Program-made: the position numbers and the translations under genes | Part shown: one piece after another, positions 1 to 8,650 of the stretch | Layout of the letters: each line of letters opens with the position of its first letter | Numbering within the stretch: the first letter of the stretch is position 1 | NCBI GenBank assembly: GCA_036897095.1 | Contig: JAYMSP010003142.1 | Coordinates: 1-20,906, forward strand | DNA: 20,906 nt | DNA from: Plantago elongata | Lineage: Eukaryota > Streptophyta > Magnoliopsida > Lamiales > Plantaginaceae | Reading direction: 5' to 3' | The notes under the pieces: model-generated | Seen by the model: only the letters and a program-made list of their open reading frames with translations | The model's database searches: none | Told to the model about the DNA's origin: nothing

Positions 1-396
1 GCTGGACTTCTGGGTAGCACCATCTTGCTGACGAGGCGGTCCTTTAGAAGCTACTAGCCTCTTGGTACAGTAGGACTCTGTACTTTTGGGTCTGTATAAT
101 GTTAATATGTAGTTGAGGTTTGGATTTGTAGTACGTTTGGATTGTAGATAGGCTGATACCAGTAGTCACTCGCCTGTGTAATATATTTTGAAAATACTTT
201 CACTAAAACTCTAATGTAAATTTTGGTTTGGAAAATTTTGGTAGCCCGGTGGTTGGCTTTTTATATTATTATGAGGTTGTCTGTGAGTCTGGGTCATGTC
301 CACACGGCCGGTCACGCCAACAGGCAGAGTGGCGAATATATTATTAAATGAATATTAAATGTAGCGGAACCCACAATGCGGTCTCGGGGCGTGACA
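1..396 (-). mobile_element. LTR-like end of a second retroelement, inserted in the copia remnant
   Basis: On the minus strand, copia integrase homology stops abruptly at about 397. A new sequence starts at 396 with TGTCACGCCCCGAGACCGC, a TG-initiated start of the kind seen in plant LTRs. Further along on the minus strand, at about 161-152, is TGGTATCAG, which resembles a primer-binding site for initiator methionine tRNA. If that is right, the LTR would be about 230 bp and the element would continue beyond the left edge. The putative LTR end just before this site does not finish in a clean CA, and the second LTR and target-site duplication are outside the window. Identity is therefore tentative. 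No protein-coding domain was recognised in these 396 bases. Confidence 0.35.
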
Positions 397-1860
397 ATAT
401 GGGATTCCATTACCCTTTTAAGATTCGTAAATGCGTTTGGTAATTGATTTACTATGGCTTGTAAATGAATTATGTTTTGAACATGTTGTTCACCTTGAAT
501 TATTCTTGGATCTAAACTTCTTAATGAAGTATCTTTCCATGAAATATCCTTTTCCAACTTCCTTCTTTCTCCCCCTAATGTTGGTAAATTTCTTTCATCA
601 AAATGACAGTCGGCAAATATGGCGTAAATTGATCTCTAATTAATGGTTCCAAATATTTTATGATACTTGGAGAATTATAACTAACATATATCTCCATTCT
701 CCTCTGGGGTCCCATTTTTGTGCGTTGTGGCGGTGGAATCGGCACATATACCGCACAGCCAAATGTTCTTAAACGGGAAATATTTGGTTCATGACCTTGA
801 ACCATTTGATATGGAGATGTTTGATGATAAATTGATGGCTTGATGTGTATAAGTGATGTTGCATGTAATGTTGCATGCCCCTATGCCGATGATGGCAACT
901 TTGATTTCATTAACAATGGTCTTGCAATCAATTGCAGACGTTTTATCAAAGATTCAGCGAGGCCATTTTGTGTGTGAACATGCACTACTGGATGTTCGAC
1001 ATTAATTCCAATGGACATGCAATAATCATTAAAGGCTTGCGATGTATATTCACCGGCATTATCAAAATGAAGTTCTTGATTATAATCAGGAAATTGAGCT
1101 TGCAGTCTTATTATTTGTCCCAATAATTTTGCAAATGTCATATAGCGAGTTGACAACAAACAAACATGCGACCATTTAGTTGATGCATCGGTTAGGACCA
1201 TAAAGTACCTAAATGGTCCAAGAGGGGGATGTATTGGTCCACATATATCTCCCTGAATTCTCTCCAAGAATACGGAATTTTCAGATTGAACCTTGATTGG
1301 TGATGGCCTTATAATCAATTTTCCTCGAGAACAAACCGTGCATGCTAATTCATGGGTTTGTATCACTTTCTTTATTTTCAAAGGATGTCCACATGAATTC
1401 TCAGAAATTTTACGCATCATTATTGTACCAGGATGGCCTAGTCATTCATGCCAAACATTTAATTCAGTAGTAACCTCTTGGTTTACTACGGCATTAACTT
1501 CCGCCTTTCTTATCATTGTATAATATAGGCCGGAATGTAATACGGGTAATTTTTCCAATATATTTTTCTTACACGATTGAGAACTTGTAACATACAAGTA
1601 TTCCTTTCCCTTCTCATCCATTGTCTCAATATAATATCCATTTGATTGAATATCTTTAAAACTCAATAAATTTCTTTGAGACTTTGAGGAATATAATGCC
1701 ATCCCAAAATGATCTTTGATTTTCCGGAGATTGTATATACGTCAGCCTCTCCCAATACCAAGTTTGAGAAATATTTTGCATTATTCAATATGGTGTGAGT
1801 GTAGCACTATCTGCCAGGCATGTCTCTCCTTTAATGCTTGTAATTTTCATTTCAAATATG
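397..1860 (-). pseudogene. copia pol pseudogene fragment (protease remnant, integrase; RT/RNase H missing)
   Basis: At about 1830-1805 the minus strand shows CLADSAT, matching the D-S-A active-site region of copia protease. A frame change follows directly, near 1800. A second disruption near 1700 removes the end of the protease region. The GAG-pre-integrase part (1702-1380) keeps the zinc ligands H-x4-H and C-x2-C, but TGA at 1442-1444 replaces the residue between the two His. The integrase core (about 1350-900) keeps its catalytic residues: Asp in GDICGPI, Asp in FDNAGEY, and Glu in GLAESLIKR, with 35 residues between the last two. TAG at 881-883 replaces a normally conserved Trp. The C-terminal part (about 805-400) changes frame near 620. 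Reverse transcriptase and RNase H should follow but do not. Confidence 0.8.
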
Positions 1861-2199
1861 TTGTTTTTCTATATGCAAGAGAAAACACAAGTAAGATCAA
1901 GTCTAATTTTTACCCACAAGAACTCGATTTATTTAGAAATATGATATATTGGTTACAGAAAACCTATATATCATTTTTACATTGTTCCACACAAAAGTAA
2001 AGAAAATTCATCAAATGATATCTTACAAATCAACCACACGATCATAAGAAAATGGTACATCACATCATACAAATATTAGTTATTAAATGCATGTTCGAGC
2101 TCACATGTTTTCTCAGCAATCAGAAACTCAGTTCTTTCATCGAACTCCTCATCTGTTTCAACAATATTTGTCTCAACTATGGCCTTTTCTTTGAGGGAT

Positions 2200-3096
2200 G
2201 CTTGGTTCCTATCAACCCTTTGTTATGAGCTGCGACAAACTGTTGCAAAATGTCCAGGGTCTCCACAACGGTAACAAATGTTGCTTTAGTTATTACCATT
2301 TATGGAGGAAATTTGACAACGATAATTGTTATGATTGTTACCACGGTAACGTTTCATTCCATGTCCACGTGTTTGGCCAAAGTTTCCACGGCCACCATGA
2401 CCATTTCCACGGCATTTCTTATGACCACCACGATTATTTCCACGGTTTTCATTATAACCATTATTTGGTATGGTTATTGTATGAAGTTGGATTTATATCA
2501 TGCGGGGCATCAGAACTGGTGTTATTTATTTCTGGGCGTGGGGCGGAGCCTGTTAGTCGCATCTGATGGCTTTTCAGTAGCATCTCATTGTTATTTCCGC
2601 CACCAACAAGTGGGTGAACAATTGTGAATATTTCGTAAACCCTTGGTTACGATTTGCATTAATATCATGTTTGTTGGGTGTATTGTCAGATATGTTTTAT
2701 CAATCATATCATGATCAGACAATTTTTCCCCACAAAACAAAAGGCGGTATTTGATATTGTACAGTGATGAGTTGTATTTATTTAAACTTTTGAAATCTTG
2801 CAACCTTAAGTTAAGTCATTCAAATTTGGCTGCCAGGAGTGTCACAACATTATGATGGTCATACCTTTCATTCAAATTAGTCCACAATTCAAGTGGATCT
2901 TTTATTGTAAGGTATTCAGATTTTAGACCATCATGTATGTGATGTCTCAGAAAAATCATACCTTGTACCTTTTCTTTCTCGGTTTTATTATTATCCCATG
3001 CTATTTAAGTGGAGCTCCGCTTCGAGCAACCAACTTAAATAGTTTTCTCCGGATATGTCCAAAGGCATCAAAGTGTAACTTTGTTATGTTCGACAT
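2200..3096 (-). pseudogene. copia gag pseudogene (UBN2-type capsid plus CCHC zinc knuckle)
   Basis: Gag is the nucleocapsid precursor of the element. The likely start codon is at 3094-3096, opening MSNITKLHFDAF, a typical copia gag start. Residues from about 2950 down to 2600 read like the UBN2 domain, with LRHHIHDGLKSEYL, then DPLELWTNLNERYD, then LQDFKSLNKYNSSL. A basic RGN/RGH-rich linker at about 2460-2300 is followed by the zinc knuckle. The frame is broken by TAG at 3001-3003, by TGA at 2816-2818 (where the family normally has Trp) and by TAA at 2223-2225 just after the knuckle. The antisense of the RGN/RGH linker gives a spurious His-rich plus-strand ORF. Family assignment is firm; function is lost. 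Confidence 0.8.
2235..2276 (-). other. CCHC zinc-knuckle coding segment of gag
   Basis: The minus strand encodes CYRCGDPGHFATVC, which fits C-x2-C-x4-H-x4-C exactly. This is the nucleic-acid-binding knuckle of retroelement gag. All four metal ligands are kept although stop codons lie on both sides. Confidence 0.85.
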
Positions 3097-3154
3097 CTAT
3101 AAATGCAAACATGTTAGAAAATATATAAATATTAGATGAAATTAAAATCGAACT

Positions 3155-3215
3155 TCGCCCAGTGGCTCAGATGTATAATGACCATTAGATTGTGCGGGTT
3201 CGATACCTGTCATGA
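3155..3215 (+). repeat. tRNA-like (SINE-like) head with A and B boxes
   Basis: TGGCTCAGATGT at 3163-3174 resembles a Pol III A box. GGTTCGATACC at 3197-3207 differs by one base from the B-box consensus GGTTCGANTCC. The box starts are 34 bases apart, as in tRNA genes and plant SINEs. No tRNA cloverleaf with acceptor stem was seen, so a SINE head is more likely than a tRNA gene. On the opposite strand the B box reads GGTATCGAACCC, which also weakly resembles an LTR-element primer-binding site. A degenerate 5' leader of the neighbouring copia element is therefore an alternative. Confidence 0.4.
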
Positions 3216-3600
3216 ACCATTTTATGAAGTCATAAATTTAACACATATTTTATTAAGTCATGATATTACCATTATGTCCTCCGTTACTATTCCAACAGTA
3301 ATAAATTGGCCACTCTTCCAAATTTTACTCTATAAATACTCTAATATTTCTTCATAAAATTCATATCATTCTCATCTTAATCCCTTTCACAAAATGTTTA
3401 ATCTCTTTTTCTACATCATTTCCGCTTGTGTTGCTTCCATTGTTATGCCGTTTGTCGCGGAAATGCCCGATTGGTCCTTGTACCAACTTATATACGTAAT
3501 GTTGTGTTTTTATATAATTTTGCTGTATGTTTGTGCCCTCGTCATTCATATTAATGTTAAAGTGTAATAGTATGTTAGTTATGCTCACACCTATTCACGG
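3208..3600 (+). repeat. LTR-like / promoter-like stretch, opposite to the copia element
   Basis: From TGTCATGAACC at 3208 the plus strand runs through an AT-rich segment to a textbook TATA box, CTATAAATAC, at about 3330-3339. A C/T-rich leader-like stretch follows. This U3-TATA-R layout is typical of small plant LTRs, but no second LTR, clear CA end or target duplication was found. It faces away from gag. It could be a solo LTR in plus orientation, or a degenerate gene promoter without a gene. No protein of note is encoded downstream. Confidence 0.3.
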
Positions 3601-4351
3601 TGATTTGAGTTCAATATACTCCTTCTCATTTTTTACAGTTGTATGTAGAAGTAAGCTATAGGAATTCAGTATATATAGTTGCCCAATTTTTGGCCCAAAT
3701 TAGTTGTGTAGCCTGACTTGAATTGAGTGGTTAACATGGTCATAAGAAGAAAGTTTTTGTATGGGATAGAATCATAATGTTGATCAGTTCATACATGCAA
3801 TCATGCAAACAACAAAGGATTAGTGAATACCAAGTAACATGGTATAGTACCCAATTGTTGGCAAAATGCGGTGTTTAGGTTTTAAAATAAAATGCCAATG
3901 CTATTGCTAACAAACACAGCAACACAAGGAAATAGTAAGACGAGTGGAGAAGGTCTACTTTAACCAAGTTGGAGCAATTATTATTATTATTATTATTATT
4001 ATTATAAATAATAGGGTATGGTATAGTTATAAGTTTAATACTAGTATATATCATATGCTATACAGTTGAAGAGTCTGGTAGCCAGCTGATCTAAATTTAA
4101 TTGGACCAATCAAAACAATCAGTGGCCTCCAACTTTGAGGCTGACACAGAATCGTTCGTTTGGCAACACTTTACGCGAACATAACGGTGCCAATCAAAAA
4201 GAGCACTGTTACACATTTTAAAACAATAAAAGCTCAAGCTGTTATTCAATACAAGTAAAGTTTTGAGCATTATTCGCAGCATATATTGCGCTGCAACTAG
4301 CTAGGCTGCTAGGCATCATACAAATTACAAAGAAAGAAAACGAACCAGTGT
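3601..4351. other. AT-rich intergenic stretch, no gene seen
   Basis: No ORF with recognisable homology or coding character was found on either strand. The only structured feature is the ATT microsatellite at 3977-4006, listed separately. Confidence 0.6.
3977..4006 (+). repeat. (ATT)n microsatellite
   Basis: About ten uninterrupted copies of the trinucleotide ATT/TTA, a simple sequence repeat that is likely length-variable between individuals. No gene overlaps it. Confidence 0.95.
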
Positions 4352-4490
4352 TATATTATGGCCGGATGGGAATCAATTTAAATTGAAAAATGCCCATTTA
4401 AATAGTCTGTTTTATAAAACAGGTACAAAACAGACTATTTAAATGAACATTTTTCAATTCAAATCGATTCTCAATACGTCCCGTATATAT
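4352..4490. mobile_element. MITE-like foldback element
   Basis: A long, nearly perfect inverted repeat. The left arm (about 4370-4413) and right arm (about 4427-4470) pair along GAATCRATTTRAATTGAAAAATG and TAGTCTGTTTT with only a few mismatches, leaving a loop of about 13 bases. Weaker pairing continues outwards (ATTATGGCCGGATG against the complement of CGTCCCGTATATAT). The size and hairpin form suit a non-autonomous DNA transposon. No clear target-site duplication was identified, so the superfamily is unknown. Confidence 0.7.
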
Positions 4491-5726
4491 TTTTTCTCAC
4501 TCGTGAGGAGAAACTTTGGCACCGTCAAATGAGTTCTGTCTCTCATTATTACACGCAAACTTCCACTTGATTGCAACTTGCATCTCTTAATTTATTTTCT
4601 TTCCCCAAACTGCATGTTATCTACCAAAGATCTGTCTCTTCTTTTATTATAGGGTATTCATCTAGGAGTACTACATCTTAATCTTATCATATCGTAGGAA
4701 TATATAATGAGAAGATTGATATTACTAAACATGTTTTATATTGTATTTAAAGATTTAGATGCTTTGTATTTCATCTAAACAACCACAAAGAATAATTTGA
4801 AAGAATTTTCTTGGATACTCACGTAAAGAATCAGCTTGATAACATTTTCACACCTCTTTAAACATATGAAGATATCCACTTGTACAGTATCATTATCGGT
4901 TCATGTTAGATTTATCTTCAAAGTATTATATGCACATGTAATGTTTGGAGCTTGAATTTCAAGTAGGCACTATAGACATATATCATTACAAAATGGATAG
5001 AGTAGCATTCGATTTAATGCTAGAGTTATATACGAAGCGTCATATCATATGCACGCGTAATTTGTAAGTATGGTATGAGAATTTCAAATCTAGATACAAA
5101 GAATTATGGTAATTTGAAAAACTTATCAAACAATTTCGCAAGTGAGTAGTCAAGTTGCTTTCTGAACTTCACAGAAGCTTCATCAATTTGCTTAAATGCA
5201 GAAACTATCTTAAATTCTTAATGATGATGGACTTGAACTTAACCTTTGAATGTCCGATGAGTTGCATTATTTTTAGTGTAGTAGTAGCAGTAGTATTGAT
5301 CTGGTCTTTGGCGTTGACGTTGTAGCAGCCCACTTATACTTTTCATTTGTGAAAGTCGGATTGAACTCTTCTATTTTGTTTCATTCACTACAGTCTACAA
5401 ATCCCATTCCAGTCAACATGGAAACTTGTTCACCTAACAAGCATCTAAATACATGTGTGAAAACTTGAACTGGTAAAAATGATTAGGTAAAATTTGATCA
5501 TCAAAGTATAACATTCAAATTTCACTAAGTACCACACACTTTACATGTGGTAAAAGAATAAATCAATTCAACAACAATCTAATAATTCTTGATTCCACAT
5601 CTATATACAAATATAAAAAATATATATTTAAAAAGAAAAAGAAAACAAATCCCACCACCCAAAAATAATTTACTACAGTCTACAGCAAATCAATATTGAA
5701 AATTCTCTAATAATTCAAGACGATTT
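4491..5726. other. Intergenic, includes the presumed 3' flank of the zinc-finger gene
   Basis: AT-rich, with no recognisable coding region on either strand. The 100-150 bases next to 5726 are the expected 3' untranslated region of the minus-strand zinc-finger gene, but I could not place a polyadenylation signal with confidence. Confidence 0.6.
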
Positions 5727-6473
5727 CTAAGCCATCGCAAATTTGGCCGGTAGAGATAAACGCGACTTCTTAGCCGGATGAGGACTCTCAACCTCCTCTT
5801 CAAACACAAATCCAACGCCCAAATTGGCCGGCAAATTCAAATCGAAGTCCCTAGTGGTCGTCACAGTGGACCCCACTCCCTCCGACGAAGCTGCCGCCAC
5901 CGCCGCGGCAGAAACACTCGGCGCACCGCCCTCATAGTGGCGGCGCTTGTGACCACCCAAAGCCTGTCCGGTCGGGAAACTCCTGTGACAGATCGAGCAC
6001 TCGTGAGTCCTCCCACTGCTCCCCGAATTGGTCGTGTTCATAGTCGTAGTCGTGGTCGCAGAAGTGGAAGTGGTCGGGGGCTGGTCACCGTCGACGAGCT
6101 TACGGTGGCTGGCCTTGTGGCCGCCGAGAGCCTGGTAGGAGTTGAAGGCCTTGTTGCAGACGGAGCACTTGTAGGTCAGCTTGGACTGGTCGACAAGTGG
6201 GTGTGGTGGTGGGATGCGGATTTTGAGATTGGTTGTGGTCGTGATCTCTGGTGTGGGTGATACTGTGCCACGAGCGAGCATGATGAGGCAGAGAGCGAGG
6301 TACTCTTCTTCGGAGGGGGTCGTGGAGGAAGCTAGCTGGTCGTCGTGCGAACGGGATCGTTTCGACCGCTTTCCTTTAGTCCAGGAGTCCTGGATGTAGG
6401 TGAGGGTCGGGTTTGTCTCGAATTTGAATGTGGGTGTTGGTGTTCTTGGTGAGCTTATTGCTTCCATTGCCAT
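5727..6473 (-). CDS. ZAT10: ZAT10/STZ-type C2H2 zinc-finger transcriptional repressor
   Basis: A complete intronless gene of 248 codons, encoding a nuclear DNA-binding repressor of the plant C1-2i (two-finger) class that acts in cold, drought, salt and oxidative-stress responses. Domains in order: a basic B-box/nuclear localisation signal KGKRSKRSR (33-41); an L-box [15 protein letters not shown] (55-69); finger 1 with C103, C106, H119, H123; finger 2 with C159, C162, H175, H179; and a DLN/EAR repression motif DFDLNLP (209-215). Both fingers carry the plant-specific QALGGH helix. A Thr/Ser-rich linker joins the fingers and an Ala-rich tract follows. The C-terminal SPHPAKKSR stretch also fits ZAT10 relatives. 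I chose the ATG at 6471-6473 (context AAGAAATGGC). The frame stays open 59 codons further upstream, but that part includes the TATA box and cannot be translated from this promoter. The next ATG (6465-6467) is a possible alternative start. Membership of the ZAT10 clade is firm; exact orthology is inferred. Confidence 0.95.
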   Translation of the reverse strand: MAMEAISSPRTPTPTFKFETNPTLTYIQDSWTKGKRSKRSRSHDDQLASSTTPSEEEYLALCLIMLARGTVSPTPEITTTTNLKIRIPPPHPLVDQSKLTYKCSVCNKAFNSYQALGGHKASHRKLVDGDQPPTTSTSATTTTTMNTTNSGSSGRTHECSICHRSFPTGQALGGHKRRHYEGGAPSVSAAAVAAASSEGVGSTVTTTRDFDLNLPANLGVGFVFEEEVESPHPAKKSRLSLPAKFAMA

Positions 6474-6610
6474 TTCTTGATGAAATTGATGAGTAAGTAT
6501 GAAAAAATTGGAGGAGTTTTTGTTTGTTGTTGTTGATGAGGGTGAGTATTGAGTAATGAAATAGGGAATGAAGAGAAGTGTGGTGATGATTTGAAATGGG
6601 GAAGTGAGAG

Positions 6611-6620
6611 TATATATATA
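6611..6620 (-). promoter_or_regulatory. TATA box of the ZAT10-like gene
   Basis: Reads CTATATATATA on the minus strand, about 140 bases before the start codon. Transcription should begin at about 6580-6590, giving a 5' leader of roughly 110 bases that is rich in A, C and T, as usual for plants. Confidence 0.7.
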
Positions 6621-6642
6621 GAGGGAGTTAAGGTGGAAGTTG

Positions 6643-6776
6643 CTTGACAAGTGTGAGGAAAGTGTGTGAATGTGTTAAATTAAAGGATTAGTGAGGATTA
6701 GATTAGTGAGTAGGGCACGTTTAGTAGAAGGGGTATTACTTGGGGGCCAAGTGGAAGCAAGTGGAGTGAAGTCGGT
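6643..6776. promoter_or_regulatory. Proximal W-box-like and DRE/CRT-like cores upstream of ZAT10
   Basis: TTGAC (6643-6647) is a WRKY W-box core just upstream of the TATA box. ACCGAC on the minus strand (6771-6776) matches the DRE/CRT core RCCGAC bound by CBF/DREB factors. Both are short and could occur by chance. They fit the stress induction known for ZAT10 relatives. Confidence 0.35.
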
Positions 6777-7156
6777 TATTTTAGTTGGTGTTGTTGTGGT
6801 TGGAGGATTACTCCTCATTCCTAACTTTATCTTTTCATTTCTATTTTAATCTATTTTAATTTTATTTTTTCATCTTTTAAATAAAATTTTTTTTTTCTAT
6901 TTTATACACTATTTCTCTTAATTTAGTCACTATTTATCCTATATCTTTTTCTACTTTATCAACAAATTTCATATTTTATGACAACCTCTCCTATTTCATT
7001 TAATTTTACAGGAAGTTTAATTCGGGACAGAGTAATTAATTTATTAGTACAACTGCAAGGCCAGTATTAGTTTGGTTGGGTAGAGTGTGTATTTGGAAAG
7101 ATGGGCGGCCAAGTTTGAGATGAGAGGAGACTTGGAATTGGAAATGGAAAGTCTAA

Positions 7157-7219
7157 GTCAAAACTGGAACGCGCTAGTTGACAATTTCTATAGCGTGAGT
7201 GAGTTCACTTGCAACGCGT
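7157..7219. promoter_or_regulatory. Paired CGCGTT (RSRE/CAMTA-type) cores with W-box cores, distal ZAT10 promoter
   Basis: AACGCG occurs on the plus strand at 7168-7173 and 7213-7218, which reads CGCGTT in the direction of the zinc-finger gene, 45 bases apart. CGCGTT is the rapid stress response element, recognised by CAMTA-type calmodulin-binding factors. TTGAC cores flank the first copy (7157-7161 on minus, 7178-7182 on plus). The cluster lies about 700 bases before the start codon. Function is inferred from motif identity only. Confidence 0.4.
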
Positions 7220-7224
7220 GCTTA

Positions 7225-8160
7225 CGTAACTGATTTAGTATAAGTAGTAGACTGTAGACTATTAGTGATATTTGTGGGGGGTAGGTTTGTAATTTTAGTT
7301 TACTTGTATTGAAAGAGTCTAATTGCTGGAGCTTTGGGTTTTGGAGATAGGGATGGTGGTGTGAGAGTGGACTAGTGGAGTGGACTAGTGGAGAGTGAGT
7401 GATATACATTTATTTCACTCTGAGTGTCCCATAAACAACTACTACTGTACTTGTTATGGTTGGAAAATGCACATAAGATTCCCGAAAGATTGAGTAGGTT
7501 AATATTGTTCGGGGTTAAGTAAAATAAGTTTTACGTCCATGTGTATTTTCATTTCGTAAAATATGGAACTAAACACGTTGGTACTGTGAAAATGTAAATC
7601 ACCATTTGGAGCTTCATAATCAAATGAAACATGATAATGGTGTGTAAGTGTTAGGAGTTAGGAGGTTGGTTGTTCAAGCATGGTAATCCATGAATTGTAA
7701 GTGTTAGATGGAAGTGTTAAGATACTTAATGGAGAGTTGTAACTTGTAACACTTGGGAATGGCTGATAAGGAAGAATATATATATGTGATGATCATCAAG
7801 TAATCAACACATGAGCAAACACCTGCAATTACTTCTCCCACTACTCTACTCTTGTGTCCTCTCACACTCTCATGTTGTAAGATTGATAAATTCGACTATC
7901 TATGTTCTTGGTTGTCTTAGATTTATTTTATCTAGATTCTTTAAGATACCATATATATATATATATATATATATATAAATTTATAAAATATTTTATTTAA
8001 TCAATATTAGTATTCAAGATTGGTGTCTATGAATTCGTTTTGTCAAGACGAATTCGAATATATGTTCAAAATATTTTTTAGATATTTGTAGATAAAGTTA
8101 TATTACAATTATTAAAAACTATATATGTAATTAACGTACCAAAATTAACAGTAAAACGGA
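7225..8160. other. Intergenic, no gene seen
   Basis: No convincing coding region. It contains a 13-bp tandem duplication (GTGGACTAGTGGA, about 7368-7394) and the (AT)n tract at 7951-7977. A 73-codon open frame on the minus strand (7188-7409) has no recognisable character. Confidence 0.6.
7951..7977. repeat. (AT)n microsatellite
   Basis: About 13 uninterrupted AT dinucleotides in an AT-rich stretch, with no gene nearby. Confidence 0.95.
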
Positions 8161-8184
8161 CCAAATTGCCCTTATTAATTATTT

Positions 8185-8392
8185 TTTATATTAGGTTTCA
8201 TTGTGAACAGACTAAAACACCATCCACAACTTTTTTAGTCAATTAAAATTAAAAATTTATATATATTAAACAAATATATATAAACCAAAAACGTTTTCAT
8301 ATCATGCCACGTGGCGAATTTTTTAATTTTAATTGGCTAAAAAAGTTATGGATGGTGTTTTAGTCTGTTCACAATGTAACCTAATATATAAA
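8185..8392. mobile_element. MITE with about 65-bp terminal inverted repeats
   Basis: The left arm (about 8187-8253) starts TATATTAGGTTTCATTGTGA. It is repeated in inverse orientation at about 8320-8390, with roughly four differences over about 65 bases. The interior is AT-rich, contains CCACGTGG at about 8307-8314, and has no ORF. The total length of about 200 bp and the long terminal inverted repeats are typical of a MITE. The ends lie in TA-rich sequence, so a TA or TAA target duplication cannot be told apart from background. This leaves mariner-like and Harbinger-like origins both open. Confidence 0.8.
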
Positions 8393-8411
8393 ATAAGAAA
8401 ATAAGAAAATA

Positions 8412-8650
8412 TCGGGTCTCTACCCATCGGGTACGAAACGGGTTTGGGTAGGGTAGAACCCAACCCGTTTAAAAGCTTAAGTACGGGTCGAATTCAGATC
8501 GGTTTCCGTATGAGTTGGGTCTAGGTTGGGTTTTAGTGTGTATTTGGTTTTGGGCAGGACGGGTTTTGGATGGGGCGCGGATGTACCCGACTCGGACCTG
8601 ACATAAATAATTTGTTGGGTTTTAACGGGTTGGGTCCTACTCAATTACAT
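8412..8650. repeat. Degenerate GGGT/ACCC-rich repeat block
   Basis: Irregular repeats of GGGTT, CGGGT and ACCC (for example GGGTAGGGTAGAACCCAACCC) stand out from the AT-rich surroundings. There is no coding frame. It begins about 20 bases after the MITE. Such blocks are common within plant non-autonomous transposons; the parent family was not identified. Confidence 0.5.

Larger units (their letters stand above)
397..3096 (-). mobile_element. Decayed, truncated Ty1/copia retrotransposon
   Basis: Minus-strand reading frames give the copia order gag, zinc knuckle, protease-like stretch, GAG-pre-integrase, integrase core and integrase C-terminal region. The order protease-integrase, with nothing RT-like before integrase, is the Ty1/copia arrangement. 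The element has at least five in-frame stops (3001-3003, 2816-2818, 2223-2225, 1442-1444, 881-883). It also has frame changes near 1800, near 1700 and near 620. Reverse transcriptase and RNase H are absent because homology ends at 397, where another sequence begins. No matching pair of LTRs was identified. The copy cannot move by itself and is old. The lineage within copia was not determined. Confidence 0.85.

Noticed and set aside
2198-2627. Two overlapping plus-strand open frames, one rich in His/Tyr, one in Thr/Ile
   Set aside because: They are the antisense of the RGN/RGH-rich linker and zinc knuckle of copia gag; the minus strand carries the recognisable domain.
3163-3207. A tRNA gene
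   Set aside because: A and B boxes are present but no acceptor stem, anticodon stem or full cloverleaf could be drawn.
5778-6399. Plus-strand open frames of 160 and 72 codons antisense to the zinc-finger gene
   Set aside because: Arg/Gly/Val-rich translations expected from the reverse of a GC-richer coding region; no start context, domain or independent support.
6474-6650. 59 extra N-terminal codons of the zinc-finger frame
   Set aside because: They include the TATA box and expected transcription start, have no family match, and the homology begins at [10 protein letters not shown].
7188-7409. 73-codon minus-strand open frame
   Set aside because: It overlaps the CGCGTT motif cluster and a simple 13-bp duplication, lacks domain character, and looks like chance.
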